From Massospora cicadina (lineage: Eukaryota > Entomophthoromycota > Entomophthoromycetes > Entomophthorales > Entomophthoraceae), in NCBI GenBank assembly GCA_022478985.1, contig JAKSZP010000148.1, positions 102,501 through 166,500 on the forward strand: a stretch of DNA of 64,000 nt, given 5' to 3'. The position numbers and the translations under genes are program-made. The notes under the pieces are model-generated. The model was given only the letters and a program-made list of their open reading frames with translations. It was not told the DNA's origin and ran no database searches. Below, one piece after another: positions 25,566 to 37,560 of this stretch (positions within the stretch are counted from its first letter, which is position 1; every line of letters starts with the position of its first letter).

Positions 25566-26565
25566 TCACTTGTCGTCTTGGGTTCTGCTCACTTGTCTCT
25601 GGGGTTTATGAACTTGGGGCGTCAAAAAGGGTAATCTGTTGCACAGATCTTATATTAACCAGCTAGGCTTAAACTTTTTGAGAGAACTGTAAACTTGACA
25701 CTCACACGCCAACTGTGCGTCTTCTTTACATTAATCCTGTGTACGTTGGAATCTTCCCTTGCTCAATGGAGCTTAACTCAACCTCTTTCCTTGCAAGCAT
25801 AACCTTAAAAGGAATCCTTCTCAAAATGAGTGTCTTTAACTGTAGTGTACTCAAAACTGGTTACTTGCAGTCACTACTTTTCACTTTACTTCCAGTTAAA
25901 GTTAAAACCCAAAATGAAGGAAAAACTAAAAATTATGTGGAATAGACTGTTTATTTTAGATAAAAACTTATCATTTTTATACTAAATACTAAAAATTGGG
26001 ATGTAAAATAATAAATTTATGATAAATTGAATAGTGGATTTTTAAAATCTTAGAATCTTTTTCAGAGACTTCAGTGCAGTCTCTTCTTTAATTAATTTCT
26101 TTATTAGGCAATCATTTTTTAATGTTCCTGAATTTGTGCACTGCACCGGTGTGTGGAGCCTGCAGTACCAGGGTCATCAGCTCCATGGCTCCTGTGTGCT
26201 TTGGTGGAGTCCAAATTTTAATTCCCATTGGTGGACTTAATTTCCTGGTTGCTTGATGACACCATTTTCATTCGTTTTTTTGTTTTCTTTTTTGATGTTA
26301 CTCAAATAACTATGTCAATTTCAGGAGAATATCTCATTTGAATTTTTGCCATCTCTGGATTGCATCTCTTTAATGATTAGATTGTCTGTCATTTCGTCTG
26401 CAACATTATTGCTATCACCACTTTCGTGGCCAATTTGATTTGCAATTTTACTTTTTGGAGCTAGACTCAAATTATGTTGATAATCCTTGAACTTTGATAA
26501 GAATTTTCTCAATTTTACAAGAGGTCAAGGTTTTACCAATTTTGTGGTGCACTAAATCTGTGACA
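25566..26565 (-). repeat. 3' LTR of element A
   Basis: Aligns end to end with 37580-38581. On the minus strand it starts TGTCACAGATTTAG, directly after CTTGAAAGGTGTGG, which stands where other elements have the polypurine tract. The last codons of the integrase ORF appear to overlap the LTR start. Confidence 0.8.
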
Positions 26566-27088
26566 CCACACCTTTCAAGACGAGACTGAGGGTAGGATCT
26601 GAGGTGTCTCACATGAACTCTTTTAAACACTATGTTGGTGGCATCATATTGGATTGAGTATTCATGGCCCCTCTTGGCCATTACAGTCAGTGGTCTAGTC
26701 TAAATGGCTTGAAGATTCTCAGGCTGGCTTCCGCAGATGCGTTAAAACAATACTGTATCATTGACTCTAAATTCCAGTAGTTTGGTATGTCTCTGATTGT
26801 CTTTCAGCCCTTTGGGAATATAGTGCTCAAAGTTTTCCTGTATTATATTTGTATGTATATGAGATCATCAGCCAACTCTTGATGATAGTTCCAGGGCATA
26901 AGTTCTTCAATCTGTGGCAATTATTGGAGCCAACAGCGTAGGTAAGGCGTCTTCTCTCCCATAGAGCGCCTTGAAAGGAGACATCACAACACCCTGTGGT
27001 GGCTAAGTCATTAAGCAAGCAGTGCGGATGGTAAGAGATATCCCACTTCGACGTGTAGTTAACTACTATCTTCGTGATCTTGGCTAAT
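26566..27088 (-). pseudogene. Element A integrase C-terminus
   Basis: Minus-strand reading gives LEFRVNDTVLF, then NLQAI with TRPLTVMAKRG, and FKRVHVRHLRSYPQ, the C-terminal GD.V......GP..V.......Y.V......V.HV..LR.Y pattern of Ty3 integrases. Two in-frame stops are present. At 27088 it is interrupted by element B; the N-terminal part is at 33036-33560, and deleting B with one CTAAT copy gives a continuous NGTLAKITKI. Confidence 0.75.
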
Positions 27089-27941
27089 TGTAAGGAGAGT
27101 GTCTATAACTCTCCTGTTCCCAGAGTGTAGTGCATGGAACACAGGGCCAACGCCAGGGAACTAGTCGTTAGTACAAAATTTACTAGAACCTAGAAGAGGA
27201 TGCTTGAGCTAGAATAAATTATCTAGAGAATGCTTATTAGTAGAGGAAGTAACTAAAAGGAAGCCACGTGGTGCTCAGAGGGGTAATGTATAGGCTCCTT
27301 AGGCTGGAGGGAATCTGGGAGGCCCAACGGGACATGGGCAGATAAATTTAAAGTAGTTAAAAGTAAATGGTTAATGTTACATGAGACCTCCTCAAAGAGA
27401 TTCGCACACAGGATTATCCAAGATAACATACTTATAAAACGTTGTACTAATGAAGGGGTTTATTATGAGGGAAGTCGACCAACGGGAGATTGATATTGAA
27501 ATGAGAATTTGGGGTTTAAGGAAACAATCAATAGAAGGAAGCAGGTCTAGCTGAGGTGCACTAATAGGCTCACGCTTCCATCAGGCAATACACTGTACTT
27601 GGTAATTGACTAAACTCAGGTAATTGATTGTAGGAGCGGCTGACCCAAGCTGGAAATTTAAAAACCCAAATGGGTTTTGAGACCCCGTATACTAAAGAAA
27701 CCAAAGCAAACCGTTTTTGTTTACCACAAAGCTAGGTTGTTTTATTCATCTTCTGTTATACAGGGCTGAACTATTCTTGCATCCTTTGGACCAACCTGGG
27801 CATACTTCACCTTAACCCAGAGTTGATCTATGGTATGCTTGAATTCAGGGAGGTCTGCCAACTTCACCTTCTTGGCCTCCTGACATGCTTCTTTATCCTT
27901 AACGTTGGTACCAATTATAATGTCATTTCCCAGTCATGACA
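27089..27941 (-). repeat. 3' LTR of element B
   Basis: On + it runs from TGTAAGGAGAGTGTCTATAA to CAGTCATGACA. It pairs with 32182-33035; roughly 10 percent of positions differ by hand count. Includes the GTTGGTCGACTT-type block shared with the LTR of C. Confidence 0.9.
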
Positions 27942-28036
27942 TTACCCTCTTCTCCTTTTGGGGCTCCACCCCCTCCAGGAGCTTGCGCCAAGGAAAAGTT
28001 CTTGTGGGCTGGGGCCAACTTCATTGAGGCAACGGT

Positions 28037-28447
28037 TTACTTTGACTGAGATCTGGCGGGCTGGGGAAAACGTTTGTGGAAAGCGTTGATCAGGACTTGG
28101 GCATGTGCACAGTCGCACGCTGGTACCCAACTGTTCTCCACTGTGTCAAATCCCTTCCAGGATACCAGGTACTCATGTCTTCTTTTTACTCTGTGGGGGG
28201 CTACTATTTCCTCCCCTTCCCACGCTGGCACCATCCACGAGATAAGCCTCAGGAGTCTATGGTGGGGGCCCTCAAACAACGTCAATTTGCTCTCATGAAA
28301 GAAAGAAAAGATCTGAAACGAAGAAGGAAGATCCAACTGGTATGAGGCATGGCCCACATTTCTAACAACGCGGTAAGAGCCAATCCTTTTTAACCCCAGA
28401 TTTTTGCATGGCTGCTTGATAGGGATGTTACGAGCATCAAGCATCAC
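28037..28447 (-). pseudogene. Element B integrase tail and chromodomain
   Basis: A 136-codon open frame: MMLDARNIPIKQP, LGLKRIGSYRVVRNV and ASYQLDLP (integrase GPF.V....AY.L.LP segment), then HRVKRRHEYLVSWKGFDTVE, NSWVPACD and NAFHKRFP, a full-length chromodomain pattern with the aromatic-cage region YLVSWKGF...NSW visible. Chromodomains of chromoviruses bind methylated histone H3 and direct insertion into heterochromatin, consistent with the nested context. This is one of the better preserved frames of B. Confidence 0.85.
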
Positions 28448-29420
28448 GAGATCCCCTTCTTTGTACGCTGGAATTACTCATTGCTTACCATAAGCGTTCT
28501 ACTTGTATACTTTCATTGCTGCCTCCAAACTCGTGTAAACCCTCTGGTGTACTTCCTTGATGGTCTTGGCTAAGTCCACCACCGCTTCCACTTTAGATCC
28601 ACAGCTGGTCTACATATTAAAGGCGGGTTTAAAACCATGGTTGCAAAAATAGGGAATTTTGATTGAAGAATGCAAAGTGTTGTTGTAGCTATTTGGGCCA
28701 TAGGAAGGTGAGGAACCTAATCTGAATGATCTGCGGCAGTGTATGACCGCAGAAACTGTTCTAAGAACTGGTCATTCGTTCAGTCTGCCCATCTGATTGG
28801 GGATGATAGGCAGTTGAACAGCAGGGGCGAATCTGAAGAGTCTTACATAACTCTTCCTAAAAGATGGAGGTAAAACAGGGTCCCCAATTACCAAAAATTT
28901 CTTGGGGACCTCATAAAGCGCAAGCATATGAGTGACAAAGAGCCTAGCATTCTCAGCCGCGGTTATTGTTGTTCTGCAAGGTTTAAAGTGGGCAAAATTT
29001 GTAAAATGGTCCCCCACCACCACCATGCATCATAACCATCAGAAACAGGTAATTCCATAATGAAATCCACCAATAGGGAAGTTTAGGGCCCTTCAGCCTT
29101 TTGAACTGGTACCAACAACCCTGCTAAAGATTGACGATTTGGTTTCATCTGATTGCAGATCAGGCACTCTTTACAATACCCTCCCACCTGAGCAGGTAAG
29201 CTTTTCAAATTGTAGGTGCGTTAATATAACTCCAAATTCTTTGCTTTCTCAGGAGGACCAACGGTGATTCCGTCATGATGGTCCCAAATGATTTCCAGGC
29301 GAAGTGGTCCAGCAGGAACCCATAAGCGCCCCTGAAACTACACCATCTCATCCTTTACATAATAACCCCTGGTTAGATCCTCCTAATTCAACGCGCTCGT
29401 AGCAAGTACCATAGTATATT
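28448..29420 (-). pseudogene. Element B integrase zinc and catalytic domains
   Basis: Near 29165 ECLICNQMKPNRQ and LAGLLVPVQKAEG give the second half of the HHCC zinc domain (CX2C) and the GLL.P linker. The frame 29026-28772 reads VVVGDHFTNFAHFKPC, then VIGDPVLPPSFRK, corresponding to (S)DRG..F.S.FW with the catalytic Asp kept, and PIIPNQMGRLNE, corresponding to the TDGQTERVN block with its Glu. Stops separate the blocks. Confidence 0.75.
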
Positions 29421-29535
29421 TGGCCAATAATGTCTGAGAAAGGACTACCATTCTGAACATACTATATTTCTCCACATTTTCCAGAGGTGCAAGTGCGGGA
29501 CTGTTGGCCGTGGAATAGAGGAGTGGAGACATAAT

Positions 29536-30290
29536 CTAATTCAGCGGAATCATCAAATGTGTGTTATGAGCCTCAACCTTCTTTGGATCGGGAGCCAATG
29601 CAAGATTGCAGCTCAAAGAATCCGCTAACCCATTCTCCTTGCCCTTGATGAACTCATAAGAAAATGCAAATTGGGCAAGGGGCTCATGCCATTGGGTCTG
29701 CCGTGGAGTTAAGACATGAGGAGCGCGGTAGTACAGTAAGGCATGGTGATATGTATGTACACAGAAAGGTTTGGAAGAGCCATGCAAGTGATGACGCCAA
29801 TTAGCCAGCGCCTCCACCAATACTAGTAACTCTTTTTGTAAACAGCGTAGTTTAACTCAAGCAAAGACATTTTTTCTAGAAAATTTATCCCACCAGATGC
29901 TCTTTACCATCTTCGTCTACTTGTATTAAGGCAGTCGCTATGGTGAAGTTAGAGGCATTAGTAGACACATTGAACTATTTGGAAGGGTCGACATGTTGAA
30001 GGATGGACGTGGACAACGGGGTGCACTTTACTGCTTGGAAAGCATCCCTTAAAACGGGGACCACTAAAGCACTTTTGCACCACTGACCTTATACAAGGGC
30101 GCTGCCACCTCAGAAAGATTGGACGTGAACTTCTTAAGGAACGTACACGTCTCCAAAAAAATCCTCAATTCCTTGACTGAAGTGGGGGTGGGCCAATCAT
30201 AAAGTGCCTTCTCCTTGTCTGGAGTAATCATATGTCCTTGATCAAACACGACGTGCCCATAAAAATGACCTGGGACTTGAAAAATTAACA
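29536..30290 (-). pseudogene. Element B RT thumb/connection and RNase H
   Basis: 30290-30064 reads GHMITPDKEKALYDWPTP, then VKELRIFLETCTFLKKF, the connection block. 29820-29536 covers the RNase H C-terminal half: LANWRHHLHGSSKPF, VHTYHHALLYY (normally TDH.AL) and FSYEFIKGKENGLADSLS, the RPG..N..AD.LSR equivalent. The matching blocks in C are at 62210-62900. The middle of RNase H is broken by stops. Confidence 0.75.
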
Positions 30291-31034
30291 CTTGCTAATC
30301 TTCAGCGTAAGGCGAGCTGCCTTTAATCTCTCCACCACTTGCCAAAGGTGTACTGCATGGGGCTCATGATCAGGGAAAACACCATAATATAATCCATGTA
30401 GGCAACCGCACATACCCCAGCAGGTCTCCAAAGCTGCATCAAAATGGCGTTGAAAGATAGCAGGGTCATTCTTAAGCCCAAAGAGCATTACCCAAAACTG
30501 GAAAATCCCTTTTCTGGTACAGAATGCGGTTAACCACTCCTGTCCCTTCTTAATTCAGATCTTATTGAACGCATTTAGGCAATCCAGTTTGGAAAAACTT
30601 TAGCCTTCTCCACATAGCGTGCAATCTGTGCATCCAAAGGGATGGTATGGAGATCTAGTACAGTAATATGGTTTAGGTTCCCATAATCTACGCAAGGGTG
30701 TAAAGTTCCACCAGATTTCTCCACAAAGAGAAGTGGGGAGCATAGTGGAGGAGGTACGCTGAAAAATAGCACCATTGGCTAACTGCTCCTTAACCCACAC
30801 ATCTAAGGTCTCCTCCTCCTGGACAGTCAATGGGTGAATGGTGTAAGATATATGCACCAGATCCACAGTGAGCTTGAATTCGCAATCAAACTCTGATTGG
30901 TCTGGTAGTGCGTTAACTGAAGCTGCATCAGACGAAGATTCCAACCCCTCCAAACAGGAAGGTAGTGGAACCTCCACAGAGGGCTTCAGCAACGGGGCAA
31001 GACTGAGAGAGTAAATATTGGGCCAGTGGGGCAA
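30291..31034 (-). pseudogene. Element B reverse transcriptase
   Basis: Pre-RT LAPLLKPSVEVPLPSCLEG and LTVDLVHISYTIHPLT at 31000-30830, then CSPLLFVEKSGGTLHPCVDY at 30740-30680, LDLHTIPLDAQIARYVEKAK, and LFGLKNDPAIFQRHFD near 30470. At 30389-30400 the YMDD catalytic motif reads YMDY, so the last aspartate is lost. Frameshifts occur near 30780 and 30600. The sister copy in C supplied the alignment that shows where C was interrupted by A, H and F. Confidence 0.8.
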
Positions 31035-31052
31035 ATTGCCATGAAAGTTGGC

Positions 31053-31775
31053 CTAATCCAAAGGAACCACCAACTTGTGACCATTCTTCAAAGGTAAGGA
31101 TAGAGTACTTTCTTTCAAGTTGGTTCTGACGTCAAACTTTCGCCACCACTTTGCACTCAAAATGATGAGATACAAGAGGTTTTTGATAGCTTGGAAGTGG
31201 TCAGACAAGTGAAATTTACCAAATTGATAGTCCACTAACCCCATAATTTTCAGCATGGAAATACCTTGAGATGCCCCTCCTCTAACCATACCACCTGGAA
31301 ATTAATTCGACTCAAGGTAGTCGGCTAGGTCTTGGCCAATAAAATTTTCAAAGGCTCCAGTATCCACCAAAATAGTCGTGCTGATCTTCCCTAAAGGGGT
31401 TGAAAGGGTAGAACTCATTAGAAAATAACCCGGATGAAGTTTATTTAAAGCTGAAAACGCCAAAAATTCACCGCCAAACGCTTCTTCAGGGTCTACCATT
31501 CCCTCAGGGTACGTTTTTGAATCATAGAATATAGAGGGATAATTGGCCACTCTTACTGGTGAGGCCATATATCCCACCATATCTTCTGCAGTGGCATAAA
31601 CATTATTATATCCTAAAAGTAGTTTCTTTTTCACCTCCTGAGTTCTGCAGATCTTGGTAGAGGACAGGAGGGGGTTCTCAGGCTTAATTCGATATACTGG
31701 AATGGGATTTTTATCAAAGCTATAAGAGAAAGGACAGCTCTTTAGTATATGGGGTGACATCGTTATAAAACGCAT
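31053..31775 (-). pseudogene. Element B protease with residual gag tail
   Basis: The frame 31775-31302 (157 codons) contains AEDMVGYMASPVRV, then LGKISTTILVDTGAFENFIG with an intact DTGA aspartic protease site, and ADYLES. The next frame, 31289-31053, holds GLVDYQFGKFHLSDHF and a WW..FDV segment near the protease C-terminus. Protease domains process the polyprotein. The capsid that should precede it is missing. Confidence 0.8.
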
Positions 31776-32181
31776 TTTGAGTTGAGAATGACCCTATGCC
31801 CATTTTGATGTCGAATTGCATGATGTTATCTAAGGCCAACACCACCAGGCCCTTTGTCAGTGATCCCGCCTGCACCATCCAAATGTGATGCCAAGAAAAA
31901 GATTATTTGGTGTCAATTTTATTAAATTTAGTGTAAAGTCAGGGAATCACAACTTGAAGATCACAAAGTGGCCATATCCACCAGGTACAGGCAAGAAGGG
32001 TGAGTACTTTTTGGTTGGAAATAGTAAGAATAACGCTGGAATACTCCAAACCTTAGCAAAACTCAAAATAGAGGGAAGACCAAGCTGGCCGTGGCCTCGG
32101 CTGGCACACTCCATGTGCACTTTGCAAAAGTCCCACACAGAAAAAGTTCATGCATGTAAAATAAAATAGTTGGTTTATTAA
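31776..32181 (-). other. Element B leader between 5' LTR and protease frame
   Basis: About 400 bases where C has about 1.4 kb. The minus strand starts TTAATAAACCAACTATTTTA right after the LTR, resembling the TTAGCCGACCAACCCTTTTA leader of C. No TGG-type tRNA primer site is present at the expected place; priming may be different in this lineage. Confidence 0.5.
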
Positions 32182-33035
32182 TGCAAGGAGAGTGTCTATA
32201 ACTCTCTTGTTCCTAGAGTGGTAGTGCACAGAACACAGGGCCAATGCCAGGGAACTAGCATTAGTACAAAAGTTACTAAAGCCCAGCAGAGGGTGCTTGA
32301 GCTAGAATAACTTAGGTAGAGAATGCTTATCAGTATAGGAAGTAACCAAAAGGAGGCCACGTGGTGCTCAGAGGGGTAATGTATAAGCGCCCTAGGCTGG
32401 AGGGAACCTGGGTGGACCAACGGTGCATGGGCAGATAAATTTAAAGTAGTTAAAAATAAATGGTTAATGTTATATGAGACCTTCTCAAAGAGATCCGCAC
32501 ACAGGATTATCCAAGATAACATAAATTATAAAACGTTGTACTAATGAAGGGGTTTATTATGAGGTAAGTCAACCAACGGGAGAGATTGGTCTTGACATGA
32601 GAAATTTAAGGGATTTTGGGAAAACAATTAATTGAAGGAAGCATGAATAAGCTGAGGTGCACCAATAAGCGCACGCTTCCATCAGGCAATACACTGTACT
32701 TGGTAATTGACTGAACTCAGGTAATTGATTGTAGGAGCGGCTGACCTAAGCTGGAATTTTAAAATCCCAAATGGGTTTTGAGACCCCGTTCACCTAAAAA
32801 CCAAAGTAAACCGTTTTTGTTTGCCACAAAAGCTAGGTTGTATGCACCTGCTGTTATACAGGGCTGAACTATTCTTACAACTTAGGACCAACCGGGCATA
32901 CTTCGCCTTAACCCATCGTTGATCTATGGTTTTCTTGAGGTCAGGGAGACCTGCCAACTTCACCTTCTTGGCCTCCTGACATGATGATTTATCCTTAACG
33001 TTTTTCTGATTTTAATGTCATACCCAATTATGACA
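32182..33035 (-). repeat. 5' LTR of element B
   Basis: On + it runs from TGCAAGGAGAGTGTCTATAA to CCAATTATGACA, followed directly by the CTAAT duplication at 33036-33040. Confidence 0.9.
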
Positions 33036-33560
33036 CTAATGTCCCGTTTACTTGTTCCACACTTGCTTTTTTATGATGGTGTATATGGGGTAGTGAACAG
33101 CTGTTTCACCCCTACCAAGTCTATAAGTTTTCTCACTATTTCATAGATGAAGTTCTTCCCATTATCCAATAGCAAGATTAGAGGACAACCATGCTTGTGA
33201 TGATCTGATTGTAAAGGAATTAGGCGGTGGTCCCTGCGGTGTATGTCTTGATCGCCGCTGCCTCAATTCACTTTGTAAAGTGGACAATTTATACTATGAC
33301 AAACTTGGTTCCACTTGAGGCAGTTGGTAGTGGTCCTACACATCGATAGATAAATTGTGAAAAGGCGCAGATGGTGGGACTGATGTAAACTTAATATTCA
33401 TTTCCAACGGTCTAAATCTTACACATGGTACACACATCTCCAAGGCTTGGTGAACATTGGCAGTCATAGACTCACAATATAAACAGTCCTTGTGATAAAC
33501 CAAAGCCTTCTGAAATCTTCCGTGTCCCACGTGTTTGTTTGCCACCATCACTACTTCCAT
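33036..33560 (-). pseudogene. Element A integrase, zinc and catalytic core
   Basis: The frame 33560-33336 reads VANKHVGHGRFQKALVYH, then HQALEMCVPCVRF (CX2C of the zinc domain) and PFHNLSIDV, leading into SIDVVGPLP with the first catalytic Asp near 33345. Further down, IMGRTSS-like sequence with WDNGKNF in another frame represents the second Asp block, and HHKKASVEQVNGTL near 33060 the Glu block. Element B is inserted immediately after it. Confidence 0.75.
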
Positions 33561-33780
33561 TCGATTTCTAGGTCACACATATGAATACCACTTCCCCTTA
33601 TTAAACTTATGTGGTCTGCATCTACTCTTTGCGTGTCCTTTGAACATCTTTTTAAAACTGACTTGACTTATTTAGTTTCTTCTTCCCATTTCTCTTCAGG
33701 CAATCCAATTAGTTCATAAAGTCGATTAATCTTGTGAACATGCAAACAGAACACAGGCAACCTTGAGAGCCCATCTGCGT

Positions 33781-34376
33781 TCAAGTGGGTGCTTCCAGCT
33801 CTGTGTATAATTTTAAAGTCATATCCTTGAAGCTAACCCATCTGGTTAGTCTCCCATTAGGATCCTTCATGTTTCTGAGCCAGCGTAAGGGTGCATGATC
33901 TGTTACAACTTTGAAGTGAACTCCATATAGGTATGGCCAGAAATGCTTCACTGCTATAATTACTGCAAGACATTCACGCTCTGTAACAGCGTAGTTTCTT
34001 TCCACTTTGGTAAAGACCTTGGAATAATATTCAATGGGATGGTCAATCCCCTCCTCGTCTAGTTGTGCAATTATTGCACTGAGTTCTAAGTCGCTGGCAT
34101 CAGTGTATAGGTAGAAGGTCTTGTTGAAGTCTGGTATGTTAGGATTGGCACCTCTACCAACTTCTTCTTCAGATCCTCTAAGGCTTGGTCTTGCTCTAGT
34201 CCCCACTTAAACTTAGAGTCCTTTTCCAGTAAGTACGTCAGGGGAATAGCCAAGTCTACAAACTGTGGGATGAGCTGTCTGTAGTAACCGATCATGCCCA
34301 GGAACACCTGAACTTTCCTCATACTCTTCATAAACTCCATTTTTTTATTGCCTTTACCTTTCCTTCTTGAGGTCAA
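33781..34376 (-). pseudogene. Element A RT connection and RNase H
   Basis: 34376-34086 reads MRKVQVFLGMIGYYRQLIPQ with FVDLAIPLT, the connection. 34206-33781 is a 141-codon frame with FYLYTDASDLELSAIIAQ, YYSKVFTKVERNYAVTEREC and VVTDHAPLRWLRNMKDPNGR, a nearly complete RNase H with the first catalytic Asp, Glu and TDH in place. The tail frame is shifted near 34140. RNase H removes the RNA template during cDNA synthesis. Confidence 0.85.
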
Positions 34377-34990
34377 ATCCCCTGTTCACTAATCTCATGT
34401 CCCAAGAACACAAGTTGCTTCTTGAGAAAGGATCACTTGCTCCATTTCAGTTTAAAATTTAATTTACTCAACTGTGTGAACACCTCTAGAAGGTGCTCAA
34501 TATGCTCTCTGAAAATTCTACTGAATACAGTTATATTGTCCAGATAGATTAGAACACTCGTCTTCTTTAGTTCTCCAAATATTCGGTCCATGACGCATTA
34601 AAAGGTTTCTGAGTCGTTGCCCAGCCCTTGCAGCATCAGGGTCAGTTCAAACAAGCCTTGGCTGCTGATCAAGGCGCACTTTTCCTGGTCTTTGGGCGAC
34701 AGTTCCATCTGCCAGTACCCACTAGCCAGGTCCATTGCCAAAAATACTTTGAACTGCCCAACCGTTTCAAGGCGTCGTTGATTCTTGGGAGAGGGTAAGA
34801 ACTTTTTTGTAATTTCATTCAAGCGATGGTAGTCCATGACCACTCTGTGTGAGCCATCTTTATTGCTCACCAACATGAGTGGCAATGCCCATGGTCTCTT
34901 TGAGAGCCTCAACAAGCCAGCTTCTGTAAGTTGTTGAAGCTCCTTAGTGATGACCTCCTCTTCAATTTTAAATTGGCGATATGGCTTCAA
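34377..34990 (-). pseudogene. Element A reverse transcriptase
   Basis: 34990-34598 gives MKPYRQFKIEEEVITKEL, LLRLSKRPWALPLMLVSNKD, HRVVMDYHRLNEITKK and AMDLASGYWQMEL, all standard Ty3 RT blocks. Further on, at 34535-34546, the catalytic YLDD reads YLDN, followed by ITVFSRIFREHIEHL and FLGHEISEQGI. A frameshift near 34610 separates the two parts. The Asp-to-Asn change is one G-to-A transition. Confidence 0.85.
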
Positions 34991-35584
34991 TTTAAAATTA
35001 TAGCCAACCCTGTATCCATACGGTGCATCTCTCCTTTACACAGATCATAATTGTTTGGTTCTTGGCTGAAAATATCTTCAAACTCTTCCAGTAAGTCATC
35101 CAGCTCTTTCCATTCTTACTCTTTCACGTTAACAAGTCCCAATCTGTCTAATACTCCAAAAGCATCAACTGATTTGATAATATCACAATTGGTTAGTTTC
35201 GCGCATGCCACAACTTGTCCTTTCTCAATTCGGATAGGTTGAGTGGTGATGTTCCCCAGGAGGATAGTCACTTCACTCTCGTGATTAGAGTCAAAGAATC
35301 CAGGCAGTACTTGCGGCTCCTGTTTGCATACTCCTTCTCAGGTGTATATTTTGAGTGCAGTGTTATGGGGAATCTTCACACTTATGGCGGTTTGCATAAT
35401 TCTTTTTTCTCCTGGTTGAATCTCCATTACCTCATTGACACTCAGGAGTAGCACATCTTCAGTGCACACTGAAGCAGGTAGTTGCTTCACACCTTTTTCA
35501 CGAAGTATGTAGTGTACCAGGTAGATTGATTACTCAGTTTTGACCAGAAATTTTCGATGATTCCTTGATTTCAGGCCTTCATCC

Positions 35585-36150
35585 TTAAACACAAGGCATC
35601 TGGTAGTTTAGCAGACTCACAGTGCTGCTATCAAAGTCAATCTTTGCTCTGAAGTCCAGTAAAAACTGTGTGCTTATAAGGAAGTCATAGTGGTCGTCAT
35701 CTAAAACCATGGCAGGGGCAGTGAGTACCTTTTGTCTAAAACGTAGGGATAAGGCAGAGTAAGCCCTTAATGCACGTGTGGTGACAGGTCCTGCTGTCCA
35801 ATATCTCACATGGTAGTCAATGTCTGGCATGAATTTTAGCTTCTTCATCGATTTTGAGGACATGATATTGACTGGGCACCAGTATCGAGAACTGCCAGTA
35901 CATGTACACGCTGTATCACAACTTCCACTTTGGTTACACTCTTCCCAAATGAATTTCCAGTTGACAGCACGTTGTCAGCTGACTTTTCAAATTCCTCTAA
36001 TTGCTTGGGTGTACTGGACGTCGATTCAGCGTGCAGTATAGTAGTTTTCTCGTTATTCTTAGAGGTGTCCAGTACAAGTTGTTTGCATTCCTCTAGACTA
36101 TTGACTACCTGAATGGGCTTCATTGCTTGAGCTAGGTATGTAGATTTCAA
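35585..36150 (-). pseudogene. Element A protease
   Basis: 36150-35845 includes VHVLAVLDTGAQS at about 35890, an intact DTGA active site. The frame 35863-35585 continues MSSKSMKKLKFMPDIDYHVR, then YDFLISTQFLLDFRAKIDF with STVSLLNYQMP. The same C-terminal pattern (YDMLIGTQYIIDY, LSLMNYEVP) is in element D, supporting common ancestry. The region 35050-35585 between protease and RT has no named motif. Confidence 0.75.
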
Positions 36151-36299
36151 CCCCTCATTGGTGGATTCATGTACTCGTAATCATGCAAGTACAGATACAG
36201 TACTGGGGGCTCCTAAGACATGGTAATTGGCATCCATCAAGTCTTCATCTTGGTGATCTTCCTCACCTTCCACATGTTGGTTCACCCAATTTATGATTC

Positions 36300-37560
36300 C
36301 AGGGTTTCCTCTTTTGGTGAAGGGGGTTTTCTTCATCATCTTTCATTGGATAAGATTGCTAATAGTTACCAGGCTTGTGACATCTGTGGCACGTGAACTC
36401 CTTACGCTGATACTGTGGAACTGGTTTGAAGTTCTTGTTTTTGGCTTGTCACTCTTGTCCTGAGTAGCATACACCACTTTTCCAACTCTGCATGTTAGTT
36501 TAGTCATTGGTCTGTTTTTGATCTTATAAGTTCCTTTCACATCGAGTAAAGCTTCCTTGATGGCCTTGAGAAATCCAGATGTTTTGACTGCAAGTGTCAT
36601 GTGCATCTTGAGGGCTGGGTGTGCTTCTAAGGAAAAGAGTAGGACAGTCTTCATGGTAGTTGAGTCTAAGGTACCTGTTGTCCATAGTTGTTGTGCTCAA
36701 AGGTAGTATCAAGCGGCATAGTTTGCGACTATTCCATCTTGCTTATTTTCATCAATATGAACTCTTGCTTCATATTCTCAACATACTATGCGCTACCAAA
36801 TTCTAACAGGATTTCCTTGGCCTCGGTCCAGGTCAAACTAGGGCGTAAACTACCGCTTAGTATCTCATGCACTTCATAGCTCATGCATCCTTGGACATGG
36901 CAAGCCTTCTGCTTGTCACTAGCGCCATTAATGCTGTTCTCGTACATTTGTAAAAATTCCTAGCCATTGTTTCCTCGCCAGGAGTGAACATGGTATTAAA
37001 ATAAGGTTTAAAGTTCAGATCTTCCTCTACTGGAGCACTTCGCTTATGTCATGGAGATGTTGCTCCCTGTGCCACTAACACTGGTGTTTCCAAACGTGAG
37101 ATTTCTAGTGAGGGTCTTAGAGCAGGCTGTAGTTTTACTTGAAGTTAATCTTAATTTCCTCCAAGTTTTGATCAATTTCATCCAAAATAGTCTCATGGTG
37201 GTCTAAACGTTCACCATACTCATTCAATGTTTGACATTAATTCCATTTTCCACTTCAAGGTGCTGTACCCGTTCCTCAAGTGCCTTCAGATCAGTTTTAA
37301 TTCTTCTAGTCACTGGTATGTGCCCTAACACTGGTGTAGTAACCACTCAAGACCATCAAGCGGTGTCTAAAAACTGATCTAGGTACAACCTCAACTCCAC
37401 TACTTATTTTTCAACACTTGCAGCCTTTCCTCGATCATCTCTTTTTCAGTTGGGGTCAATTTTCCTGCTGCTTCTTCACCATAGTATACCTTCATGGTCT
37501 CAATAATAGGCATTTCCGTTTGCCCTGAACTCTCTCTTCTCAACTGTGTGGTTGGCATCA
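36300..37560 (-). pseudogene. Element A gag
   Basis: Broken gag polyprotein. The frame 36654-36343 matches the gag of element D at FLKAIKEALLDVKG (D has FRDIKEALLDVSH) and ends near CHRCHKPGNY at about 36375, a CX2C zinc knuckle with the His replaced by Asn. Upstream (36700-37560) only short frames remain, the capsid being disrupted by frameshifts. Gag forms the particle that packages the RNA. Confidence 0.6.

Larger units (their letters stand above)
27089..33035 (-). mobile_element. Element B: chromodomain Ty3 element in A, TSD CTAAT, gag largely missing
   Basis: 5947 bases with LTRs of 853 and 854 bases and a perfect 5-bp duplication, CTAAT, at 27084-27088 and 33036-33040. Minus-strand order: short leader, protease, RT, RNase H, integrase, chromodomain. 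Compared with sister element C about 1 kb of capsid sequence is absent between leader and protease, so B looks like a gag-deleted copy that would need a helper. The polypurine tract is the minus-strand purine run at 27942-27960. Confidence 0.9.
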
